Shown here piece by piece: positions 56,173-64,000 of a stretch of DNA of 64,000 nt; position 1 is the first letter of the stretch; each line of letters starts with the position of its first letter. The stretch is from Ceratodon purpureus (taxonomy: Eukaryota > Streptophyta > Bryopsida > Pseudoditrichales > Ditrichaceae). The DNA is taken from assembly GCA_014871385.1 (NCBI GenBank), contig CM026424.1:1736001-1800000 (forward strand). The letters run 5' to 3'. A program made the position numbers and the translations under genes. The notes under the pieces were generated by a model. It searched no databases and was not told the origin of the DNA. It worked only from the letters and a program-made list of their open reading frames with translations.

Positions 56173-59100
56173 CTACAGCTTTGCTAATATATAGCGCTCC
56201 TGGTCAATCTGGAGAAGCCTCTGCTCTCGAATCCGGACTATATGCAAACCGACATATACTTCAGGGTAGCCAGTTGTAATCTTGAATGCATCGCCCATAT
56301 AGGATAATATGTAGGTGACTCTGTCAGGGGCTGTGCTGATGGCCATGCCATCGTCAACGAAGAGTGTTATGATCAGACGAGGGCTGTGACGACTGAAATA
56401 CACACACCCGTCAGCAGAGGTAGCAGTGAGATTGAACTCACGTAGGAACGAGTTGAACTTTTGGTTCCAAACTCGGCTGGACTGCTTGAGTCCGTAGAGA
56501 GCCTTCTTGAGGCGGCATACCAGACCTGCATGAGCGGGGTCTTCGAAGCCAAGAGGCTGCGCCATATAAATCTCTTCGGAGATTTCCCCATACAGGAAAG
56601 CGGTTTTTACATCAAACTGCGTGATATCCATGTCCTCTGCGGCAGCAACTGACAAAACCGCACGAATGGAGTCGAACTTGATCACGGGGCTAAAGGTCTC
56701 GGTATAATCCACATCTTCTCTTTGCGTGAAGCCTTTAGCAACAAGCCTCGCCTTGTACCTATCCACGCTTCCGTTTGCAGCAAGTTTATGTTTAAAAACC
56801 CACTTGTTCTTGATTGTGCGTCGCCCCGGGGGTAGAACTTGGTATTCCCACGTTCCATTCTCAATAAGAGAGTCAAACTCTTCCTGCATTGCGGCTTTCC
56901 AGTGATCACGCTGATCCAAGGACATTGCTTCTTGGTACGTCTGTGGGTCGTCAGGTATCGGAACGTGTGCAACACATGCATAACTGTTGCGATTAATGGG
57001 ATAAATCCACTCGCCATGTCTGGCAGGTGGTTGCCGTTGACGCGGTGGGAGAGGTTCGGGCTCTGGCAGGTGAACCTCCGCTTGGCGAATAGGACTCGCT
57101 GATCTTGACGGTACAGTGTCTGACGGCTCAGCGGACACGGGGTCGTCAGCGTCGGATATATCAGCTCCTGCTGCGATATGGAGTCCCCAGGTGGCAGCGG
57201 CATGGCCAGTGGGGGACATGGAATCCTCCTCTGTGGACTGGCTAGGTGGATCAAAGGCCTCGACTTCTTCGGTCGGAAGTGCACAGGGGTCATCGCCCAG
57301 GGGGGCATGTGGGGCACCTAATCCGGGTGCAGGTGGTGCACCAGCCCCAACTGCCTGTGGGTGCATGCCTACTCCCACTACTCTCATTGGAACAACGGCT
57401 CCCACTACAGCTGGCGGCCCGCCTCCTCCCACTGCTCCCACTGGAGGGTCGGCGTCGATATAACCCAGGGGAACCCAGTCGGGTTGATCAACTGTAGCAG
57501 GGCTGCTGGGAACCGAAACAGGAACGGAGTCCTCGTTAAACAAAACATCTCGGGCCTCTACAATTTCCTTGGAATCGGTGTCCCAAATTCGGTAGGCCTT
57601 GCTGGTTTCGGAGTATCCCATCATCAGTCCCTTGCGGCTCTTGGGATCCATCTTCTTTCTCAGTTCTTTGGGGACGTGGACGTATGCATCGGCTCCAAAT
57701 ACTCGCAAGTGGGCAACAGATGGTTTCACGCGGTGCCATGCCTCAAAAGGTGTCTGATCGGCGAGGGTACGGGTGCCTGTGCGATTGAGCACGTAGGTGG
57801 CGTTCATGATCGCTTCTCCCCAAAGGCGAGTAGTAAAATTGCTTGCATGTATCATACTGCGTGCAGCTTCAACAAGAGTACGGTTGTCTCGCTCCGAGGC
57901 ACCATTTTGCTCAGGTGTGTATGCAACAGTGAACTCCTGGCCGATTCCTTCATCCTCTAGCATCTTGGTGAATCGACTGCTGGTGTACTCACTCCCTCGG
58001 TCACTGCGTAGAATCTTTGCGGTGTATCCTGTCTCCCTCTTCAACCGCGCCAAGAAACGTCGGAACGAGTCGAAGGTGTCAGGCTTGCTTCTGATGCACT
58101 CAACGATGCGGTACCCCGTAGCATCATCTTTAAAGAGAGCGAAATACAGAGCCCCACCAATGCTAGGCACTTGCATCGGCCCACACAAATCGGTGTGCAC
58201 AAGGTCTCCAGGATGTTCGGCCTTGACTCTTGGGTCACTCCCGGGAAACTTGGTACGGTGGTGTTTCCCGTACGCACAACCTTCACAAAACTGCTCACCC
58301 TCGGTGTCAGTGAGTATGAGACCGTCCACCATACCAGTCGACACCATCTTCTGAACCATACCATGACTGAGATGTGCCAATCGGCGGTGCCAGCGATCAA
58401 GAGACTGGGTGCTAGCCTTCTTGGTATCCATTCCAAAGGAACGAGCGACGTTCGCTTGGTTTCCTGCATCTTCCTGGCTGATTGCGGAGATTTTGAGCTG
58501 ATACATCTGGTCTTTGATAACTCCCCGCATGATAACTACGCCTTCATGGATAAGCTCACATCCGTGCTTCATGTGCAACGTAAAGATATCCCTCTGGGCA
58601 GCCTTGTAGCATGAGAATAGGCTTCTTCCAAGGCCCGGAACAAGCAATACATCAGTGAGGGTTGCGACTTCCAAACCAGTGTCTGTCTTGATGTGAATCA
58701 AGATATCACCGACCCCTGTTGCACGCATGGCGACTCCTCCGATTCCTTCTACAGGCGAACTCTGATCGTAAGAGATGGGTGTGAAAGTATGAAACCATGA
58801 GGGCTGATCCGTCATATGCTGCGTACAGCCGCTGTCAGCAACCCAGTACTGACTGGTTGGTCTTGACGAGCTAGCCATCAGTGCAAAATGAGTGCCGCTC
58901 TGGTGAGCTGGGCTTGGAAGTGCATCGTTGCTGCACTCATCCGCCCAAGAAGATGTAGCGGGACCAAAACCGGAATGGCATAAGGAGGACCGGGCCAGAA
59001 ATGCTTTCTGGGGTCCACCGGTCTTTCCTTTGCTAGAGGTGTCATCCGATGGCTTGGTCTTGCTTGTGTCCTCTTTCTTCGCATCTGAGGTGCACTCCTT

Positions 59101-59895
59101 AGACCAGTGCCCCTTCTCGCCGCACTTCCAACACTCGGTACCCTTCTTTCGATCTTCGATCTCCTTACGACGAGTCTGTCGCTGCTCGTAAGTCTGGCTG
59201 GATCTTGAGTCTCCTGATCCACCTTTGGTCGATCCACCCTTGCTGCTATCACCCTTGCCTTTCGACGAGGCTGCCACATATGCCGTCACCTTCTCCGATG
59301 TGGCATTCAGACGATTCTTGATTCGAGCTTCTTGCTGGTACATCCGCAGGCTGAGGGTTTCCAAAGTCTTGGAGGCTTCTGCGGTAGTGTCCCATGCACT
59401 GAGGACATTGTCATAACCTGCAGGTAGAGAGCTCATGACCTTGGCAATTACAGCATTATCAGTGAAGGTGGAGTCACCTCGACTCTTTAGCTGGTTAACG
59501 ATCACCTCTAGGTTTGAGATGAATGACGCTATGCTCTCTCCCTCATTGAGCGTGCACTTATAGAACTTCTGCTGCAGAGCGTGAACACTCTCGCTAGCAT
59601 CTTGCTCATGAATTAGCTTAATCTTAGACCACATACCATGAGAGGTAGTGCAACTGATGACATGTTGCAAATGCTTCTTGTCAAGGACTTGACAAAGAAG
59701 ACTGATAGCTTGGTTATCCTTCTTAACCCAAGCTGTTTGATCGACACCTGCCTCTGCCGGCTTTGGTTCCGTACCATCTACCACGGACATTAACTCTTTA
59801 CCAAGAAATACCGCACGCATTTGAAACTTCCACAGGTGGTAGTTCTCGCCGTTGAAACGGTCTATGTTACCCAAGTCTAGCTTGGACTCTGCCAT
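56173..59895 (-). CDS. Copia Gag-Pol polyprotein, unit 2, 1,240 aa to an in-frame TAG
   Basis: Identical to unit 1 except Thr for Ile in the spacer between integrase and RT (SSPATVDQ against SSPAIVDQ). All catalytic motifs are present: CCHC knuckle, DSG protease, DDE integrase and FVDD RT. The same TAG ends the frame before RNase H. Confidence 0.9.
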   Translation of the reverse strand: MAESKLDLGNIDRFNGENYHLWKFQMRAVFLGKELMSVVDGTEPKPAEAGVDQTAWVKKDNQAISLLCQVLDKKHLQHVISCTTSHGMWSKIKLIHEQDASESVHALQQKFYKCTLNEGESIASFISNLEVIVNQLKSRGDSTFTDNAVIAKVMSSLPAGYDNVLSAWDTTAEASKTLETLSLRMYQQEARIKNRLNATSEKVTAYVAASSKGKGDSSKGGSTKGGSGDSRSSQTYEQRQTRRKEIEDRKKGTECWKCGEKGHWSKECTSDAKKEDTSKTKPSDDTSSKGKTGGPQKAFLARSSLCHSGFGPATSSWADECSNDALPSPAHQSGTHFALMASSSRPTSQYWVADSGCTQHMTDQPSWFHTFTPISYDQSSPVEGIGGVAMRATGVGDILIHIKTDTGLEVATLTDVLLVPGLGRSLFSCYKAAQRDIFTLHMKHGCELIHEGVVIMRGVIKDQMYQLKISAISQEDAGNQANVARSFGMDTKKASTQSLDRWHRRLAHLSHGMVQKMVSTGMVDGLILTDTEGEQFCEGCAYGKHHRTKFPGSDPRVKAEHPGDLVHTDLCGPMQVPSIGGALYFALFKDDATGYRIVECIRSKPDTFDSFRRFLARLKRETGYTAKILRSDRGSEYTSSRFTKMLEDEGIGQEFTVAYTPEQNGASERDNRTLVEAARSMIHASNFTTRLWGEAIMNATYVLNRTGTRTLADQTPFEAWHRVKPSVAHLRVFGADAYVHVPKELRKKMDPKSRKGLMMGYSETSKAYRIWDTDSKEIVEARDVLFNEDSVPVSVPSSPATVDQPDWVPLGYIDADPPVGAVGGGGPPAVVGAVVPMRVVGVGMHPQAVGAGAPPAPGLGAPHAPLGDDPCALPTEEVEAFDPPSQSTEEDSMSPTGHAAATWGLHIAAGADISDADDPVSAEPSDTVPSRSASPIRQAEVHLPEPEPLPPRQRQPPARHGEWIYPINRNSYACVAHVPIPDDPQTYQEAMSLDQRDHWKAAMQEEFDSLIENGTWEYQVLPPGRRTIKNKWVFKHKLAANGSVDRYKARLVAKGFTQREDVDYTETFSPVIKFDSIRAVLSVAAAEDMDITQFDVKTAFLYGEISEEIYMAQPLGFEDPAHAGLVCRLKKALYGLKQSSRVWNQKFNSFLREFNLTATSADGCVYFSRHSPRLIITLFVDDGMAISTAPDRVTYILSYMGDAFKITTGYPEVYVGLHIVRIREQRLLQIDQERYILAKL

Positions 59896-60111
59896 GGCTA
59901 ACGACAACAACTCTTACACAACAAGAAATCTGGACCTGACTCTTCGACAAGAGGATCAGTGACTCCTTATTACAACAGTACTGACGGTACTCGCTTGACA
60001 GAACGACTTTCACTGTAGCTCACTTTTTAGAAGAAACTTCAAACCGACTCTAGTCTCTCTATAGTTGCTGACTGGACCGCAGCTTAATGCAAACGCCGTG
60101 GGCCCATAACC

Positions 60112-60471
60112 TATAGAAAGGATAAAATACTCAGCAAGCAATGACTAACTTAACGACACTTCACATGCTCCATCTGACTCCACACAACTCCAAGTACTGC
60201 AACGAAGGTTTATTGATCGGCATCAATCACCTAGTACAATGCTAGTGACACTAGCCTAACATACACGGACTCTCCTCAGGCTCCAAGAACACACTCTAGG
60301 ATACCCGTTCGACAAGAGAAGAGAGAGAGTCACACTGGTACCAAGGACCTATGTACGCTACAGTGATTTCTGGTCCGCCACTCACAGGTGGCAGTCGACC
60401 GTATGTGGGCTTCCCGCCCAGTGGTAACTACGCATGCGTATACACTAACTAGTGAGAACTTAGAATATCCA
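60112..60471 (-). repeat. LTR 3, shared between units 2 and 3
   Basis: Third copy in register with the 5,124-bp period, apparently identical to LTRs 1 and 2. The PBS of unit 2 (60098-60111) abuts it on the left. Confidence 0.85.
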
Positions 60472-60510
60472 AAACTCCCACTCGCATCGTAGTTAGTACT
60501 GTGCTTCCGG

Positions 60511-61296
60511 CTATGGGGAAACTGCACTGAGACCGAGTAGGGATCGCAAACGCTGGAAGCGGTCTCGAGGCAGTGGCTTTGTAAAAATGTCGGCGATATT
60601 ATCATCCGTTGAGACATACTCGACGTTGAGGTCACCGTTCTGGTAGTACTCCCGTATCACATGATATTTGATATCAATGTGTTTTGTCCGCTGATGGAAC
60701 TCTGGGTTCCGGATTAACCGGATAGCGGATTGATTATCCGAAGCAAGCATGGTAGGCTGAGACTGAGGGAACCCAATATCACCAAGTAAACGACGCATCC
60801 AGCGGATTTCCCTTGCAGCTCGGTGTGCCGCATAATATTCAGCCTCCGTTGTGCTGCTGGCGGTTGTATTTTGCTTCTTGGAACCCCAGGCAACGCGGCC
60901 GCCATTAAGCATCAGGACAAACCCTGACCTGGACTTGCGATCGTCTTGATCCATAGCAAAATCCGAGTCGCAGTAGGCGGTCAGCAGATTGCTGCAGTTG
61001 TCGCCACCGTACGTGATGCAAAAAGACGAAGTCCCTTGCAGATACTTCATGACCCGTTTTAAAGCGGAAACATGAGGGGATTGAGGAGCAGAGTTGAACT
61101 GACCAGCACGGCTTACTGAGTATGAGATGTCGGGGCGGCTACCACTTGACGCCCACTGCCAAGCGCCTACACACTCCTGGTATGGGAAGGTGGAGTCGAG
61201 CTCTTCAGTACCGAGAGCGCCATCTGTGCGAAGTTGAGCAGCACTTGCCGGATCAGCAGGAACAACCACGGGAAACGCATCAGAAAAACCGTATTT
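60511..61296 (-). CDS. RNase H part of pol, unit 3
   Basis: Protein identical to units 1 and 2; in frame after the TAG at 61297-61299. Confidence 0.8.
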   Translation of the reverse strand, partial: KYGFSDAFPVVVPADPASAAQLRTDGALGTEELDSTFPYQECVGAWQWASSGSRPDISYSVSRAGQFNSAPQSPHVSALKRVMKYLQGTSSFCITYGGDNCSNLLTAYCDSDFAMDQDDRKSRSGFVLMLNGGRVAWGSKKQNTTASSTTEAEYYAAHRAAREIRWMRRLLGDIGFPQSQPTMLASDNQSAIRLIRNPEFHQRTKHIDIKYHVIREYYQNGDLNVEYVSTDDNIADIFTKPLPRDRFQRLRSLLGLSAVSP

Positions 61297-64000
61297 CTAC
61301 AGCTTTGCTAATATATAGCGCTCCTGGTCAATCTGGAGAAGCCTCTGCTCTCGAATCCGGACTATATGCAAACCGACATATACTTCAGGGTAGCCAGTTG
61401 TAATCTTGAATGCATCGCCCATATAGGATAATATGTAGGTGACTCTGTCAGGGGCTGTGCTGATGGCCATGCCATCGTCAACGAAGAGTGTTATGATCAG
61501 ACGAGGGCTGTGACGACTGAAATACACACACCCGTCAGCAGAGGTAGCAGTGAGATTGAACTCACGTAGGAACGAGTTGAACTTTTGGTTCCAAACTCGG
61601 CTGGACTGCTTGAGTCCGTAGAGAGCCTTCTTGAGGCGGCATACCAGACCTGCATGAGCGGGGTCTTCGAAGCCAAGAGGCTGCGCCATATAAATCTCTT
61701 CGGAGATTTCCCCATACAGGAAAGCGGTTTTTACATCAAACTGCGTGATATCCATGTCCTCTGCGGCAGCAACTGACAAAACCGCACGAATGGAGTCGAA
61801 CTTGATCACGGGGCTAAAGGTCTCGGTATAATCCACATCTTCTCTTTGCGTGAAGCCTTTAGCAACAAGCCTCGCCTTGTACCTATCCACGCTTCCGTTT
61901 GCAGCAAGTTTATGTTTAAAAACCCACTTGTTCTTGATTGTGCGTCGCCCCGGGGGTAGAACTTGGTATTCCCACGTTCCATTCTCAATAAGAGAGTCAA
62001 ACTCTTCCTGCATTGCGGCTTTCCAGTGATCACGCTGATCCAAGGACATTGCTTCTTGGTACGTCTGTGGGTCGTCAGGTATCGGAACGTGTGCAACACA
62101 TGCATAACTGTTGCGATTAATGGGATAAATCCACTCGCCATGTCTGGCAGGTGGTTGCCGTTGACGCGGTGGGAGAGGTTCGGGCTCTGGCAGGTGAACC
62201 TCCGCTTGGCGAATAGGACTCGCTGATCTTGACGGTACAGTGTCTGACGGCTCAGCGGACACGGGGTCGTCAGCGTCGGATATATCAGCTCCTGCTGCGA
62301 TATGGAGTCCCCAGGTGGCAGCGGCATGGCCAGTGGGGGACATGGAATCCTCCTCTGTGGACTGGCTAGGTGGATCAAAGGCCTCGACTTCTTCGGTCGG
62401 AAGTGCACAGGGGTCATCGCCCAGGGGGGCATGTGGGGCACCTAATCCGGGTGCAGGTGGTGCACCAGCCCCAACTGCCTGTGGGTGCATGCCTACTCCC
62501 ACTACTCTCATTGGAACAACGGCTCCCACTACAGCTGGCGGCCCGCCTCCTCCCACTGCTCCCACTGGAGGGTCGGCGTCGATATAACCCAGGGGAACCC
62601 AGTCGGGTTGATCAACTGTAGCAGGGCTGCTGGGAACCGAAACAGGAACGGAGTCCTCGTTAAACAAAACATCTCGGGCCTCTACAATTTCCTTGGAATC
62701 GGTGTCCCAAATTCGGTAGGCCTTGCTGGTTTCGGAGTATCCCATCATCAGTCCCTTGCGGCTCTTGGGATCCATCTTCTTTCTCAGTTCTTTGGGGACG
62801 TGGACGTATGCATCGGCTCCAAATACTCGCAAGTGGGCAACAGATGGTTTCACGCGGTGCCATGCCTCAAAAGGTGTCTGATCGGCGAGGGTACGGGTGC
62901 CTGTGCGATTGAGCACGTAGGTGGCGTTCATGATCGCTTCTCCCCAAAGGCGAGTAGTAAAATTGCTTGCATGTATCATACTGCGTGCAGCTTCAACAAG
63001 AGTACGGTTGTCTCGCTCCGAGGCACCATTTTGCTCAGGTGTGTATGCAACAGTGAACTCCTGGCCGATTCCTTCATCCTCTAGCATCTTGGTGAATCGA
63101 CTGCTGGTGTACTCACTCCCTCGGTCACTGCGTAGAATCTTTGCGGTGTATCCTGTCTCCCTCTTCAACCGCGCCAAGAAACGTCGGAACGAGTCGAAGG
63201 TGTCAGGCTTGCTTCTGATGCACTCAACGATGCGGTACCCCGTAGCATCATCTTTAAAGAGAGCGAAATACAGAGCCCCACCAATGCTAGGCACTTGCAT
63301 CGGCCCACACAAATCGGTGTGCACAAGGTCTCCAGGATGTTCGGCCTTGACTCTTGGGTCACTCCCGGGAAACTTGGTACGGTGGTGTTTCCCGTACGCA
63401 CAACCTTCACAAAACTGCTCACCCTCGGTGTCAGTGAGTATGAGACCGTCCACCATACCAGTCGACACCATCTTCTGAACCATACCATGACTGAGATGTG
63501 CCAATCGGCGGTGCCAGCGATCAAGAGACTGGGTGCTAGCCTTCTTGGTATCCATTCCAAAGGAACGAGCGACGTTCGCTTGGTTTCCTGCATCTTCCTG
63601 GCTGATTGCGGAGATTTTGAGCTGATACATCTGGTCTTTGATAACTCCCCGCATGATAACTACGCCTTCATGGATAAGCTCACATCCGTGCTTCATGTGC
63701 AACGTAAAGATATCCCTCTGGGCAGCCTTGTAGCATGAGAATAGGCTTCTTCCAAGGCCCGGAACAAGCAATACATCAGTGAGGGTTGCGACTTCCAAAC
63801 CAGTGTCTGTCTTGATGTGAATCAAGATATCACCGACCCCTGTTGCACGCATGGCGACTCCTCCGATTCCTTCTACAGGCGAACTCTGATCGTAAGAGAT
63901 GGGTGTGAAAGTATGAAACCATGAGGGCTGATCCGTCATATGCTGCGTACAGCCGCTGTCAGCAACCCAGTACTGACTGGTTGGTCTTGACGAGCTAGCC
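61297..64000 (-). CDS. Copia Gag-Pol polyprotein, unit 3, cut by the right edge of the window
   Basis: The frame is open from the TAG at 61297 to the window edge, covering protease active site, integrase and RT; the Gag part and the 5' LTR lie outside. It carries Thr at the spacer site, like unit 2. Whether the array continues is unknown. Confidence 0.9.
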   Translation of the reverse strand, partial: ASSSRPTSQYWVADSGCTQHMTDQPSWFHTFTPISYDQSSPVEGIGGVAMRATGVGDILIHIKTDTGLEVATLTDVLLVPGLGRSLFSCYKAAQRDIFTLHMKHGCELIHEGVVIMRGVIKDQMYQLKISAISQEDAGNQANVARSFGMDTKKASTQSLDRWHRRLAHLSHGMVQKMVSTGMVDGLILTDTEGEQFCEGCAYGKHHRTKFPGSDPRVKAEHPGDLVHTDLCGPMQVPSIGGALYFALFKDDATGYRIVECIRSKPDTFDSFRRFLARLKRETGYTAKILRSDRGSEYTSSRFTKMLEDEGIGQEFTVAYTPEQNGASERDNRTLVEAARSMIHASNFTTRLWGEAIMNATYVLNRTGTRTLADQTPFEAWHRVKPSVAHLRVFGADAYVHVPKELRKKMDPKSRKGLMMGYSETSKAYRIWDTDSKEIVEARDVLFNEDSVPVSVPSSPATVDQPDWVPLGYIDADPPVGAVGGGGPPAVVGAVVPMRVVGVGMHPQAVGAGAPPAPGLGAPHAPLGDDPCALPTEEVEAFDPPSQSTEEDSMSPTGHAAATWGLHIAAGADISDADDPVSAEPSDTVPSRSASPIRQAEVHLPEPEPLPPRQRQPPARHGEWIYPINRNSYACVAHVPIPDDPQTYQEAMSLDQRDHWKAAMQEEFDSLIENGTWEYQVLPPGRRTIKNKWVFKHKLAANGSVDRYKARLVAKGFTQREDVDYTETFSPVIKFDSIRAVLSVAAAEDMDITQFDVKTAFLYGEISEEIYMAQPLGFEDPAHAGLVCRLKKALYGLKQSSRVWNQKFNSFLREFNLTATSADGCVYFSRHSPRLIITLFVDDGMAISTAPDRVTYILSYMGDAFKITTGYPEVYVGLHIVRIREQRLLQIDQERYILAKL

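Larger units (their letters stand above)
49864..64000 (-). mobile_element. Tandem array of Ty1/copia LTR retrotransposons sharing LTRs (two full units and a partial third)
   Basis: The sequence from 49864 repeats with a period of exactly 5,124 bp at 54988 and 60112. Each unit holds one LTR of about 360 bp and one internal region of about 4.76 kb, so the order is LTR-internal-LTR-internal-LTR-internal with no host DNA between copies. Only two substitutions between units were noted by eye: position 50262 G, T in unit 2, G in unit 3; and position 52370 A, G in units 2 and 3. The left junction with kinase 3' flank DNA is clean; the right junction lies outside the window. Order of domains (Gag, protease, integrase, RT, RNase H) is Ty1/copia. 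Shared-LTR arrays can arise by unequal recombination between LTRs or from insertion of circular forms; an assembly artefact must be excluded. Confidence 0.9.

Noticed and set aside
52237-63478. Long plus-strand open frames across the Copia units (for example 52237-52836 and 52673-53230 and their copies)
   Set aside because: They are antisense to the gag-pol frame, carry no domain and follow from its codon composition.
49864-64000. Caulimovirus-like or other viral integration
   Set aside because: The order integrase before reverse transcriptase, true LTRs, a tRNA-type PBS and a polypurine tract identify a Ty1/copia retrotransposon.

Overview
The window reads as nuclear DNA of a land plant. 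Spliced genes with GT-AG introns, a plant LRR receptor kinase 5' end, auxin-response-factor and WLIM gene fragments, GDSL lipase exons and plant-type MITEs all point that way. A SERAC1-like alpha/beta hydrolase of the kind fused to bryophyte NBS-LRR proteins, a tandem kinase with an MLKL/HeLo-like N-terminus, and a Copia element that does not look like the common angiosperm lineages favour an early-diverging plant such as a bryophyte. That placement is inference. Most of the window is AT-rich and gene-poor; the genes are small islands.

Layout. 1-653: 5' end of an LRR receptor kinase on the minus strand, running off the left edge. 2.7-11 kb: AT-rich DNA with no gene but one inverted-repeat element. 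11,074-17,829: a 6.8 kb pogo-like (Tc1/mariner superfamily) transposon with terminal inverted repeats flanked by TA. Its transposase is predicted here as three exons on the minus strand. The two transposase introns hold multi-exon fragments of at least three host genes on the plus strand: an ARF PB1 domain, a GDSL lipase and a WLIM protein. 19.5-22.5 kb: a perfect-palindrome Stowaway MITE, another inverted-repeat element and a foldback. 23,755-24,877: a C2H2 zinc-finger gene. 25.8-31 kb: AT-rich and repeat-rich DNA, a G-rich stretch with TTTAGGG motifs and a broken Harbinger transposase. 31,009-31,629: a Harbinger-type MITE. 33,477-34,797: the hydrolase gene. 35,680-36,090: a MITE-like element. 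37,074-38,047: a three-TM membrane protein. 40,049-41,326: a small unknown protein. 46,099-49,395: the tandem kinase.

49,864 to the right edge: a head-to-tail array of Ty1/copia retrotransposon units of exactly 5,124 bp, each holding one LTR and one internal region, so neighbouring copies share LTRs. Two units are complete and a third is cut by the window edge. The primer binding site matches the anticodon arm of initiator tRNA-Met (half-tRNA priming, as in Drosophila copia and yeast Ty5), not the tRNA 3' end used by most plant Copia elements. An in-frame TAG separates reverse transcriptase from RNase H in all three copies.

The two strongest candidates for something undescribed are the pogo-like element that carries host gene fragments inside its own transposase introns, and the shared-LTR Copia array with half-tRNA priming. 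Exon boundaries are read from splice motifs and phase only; no transcript data or database search was available.
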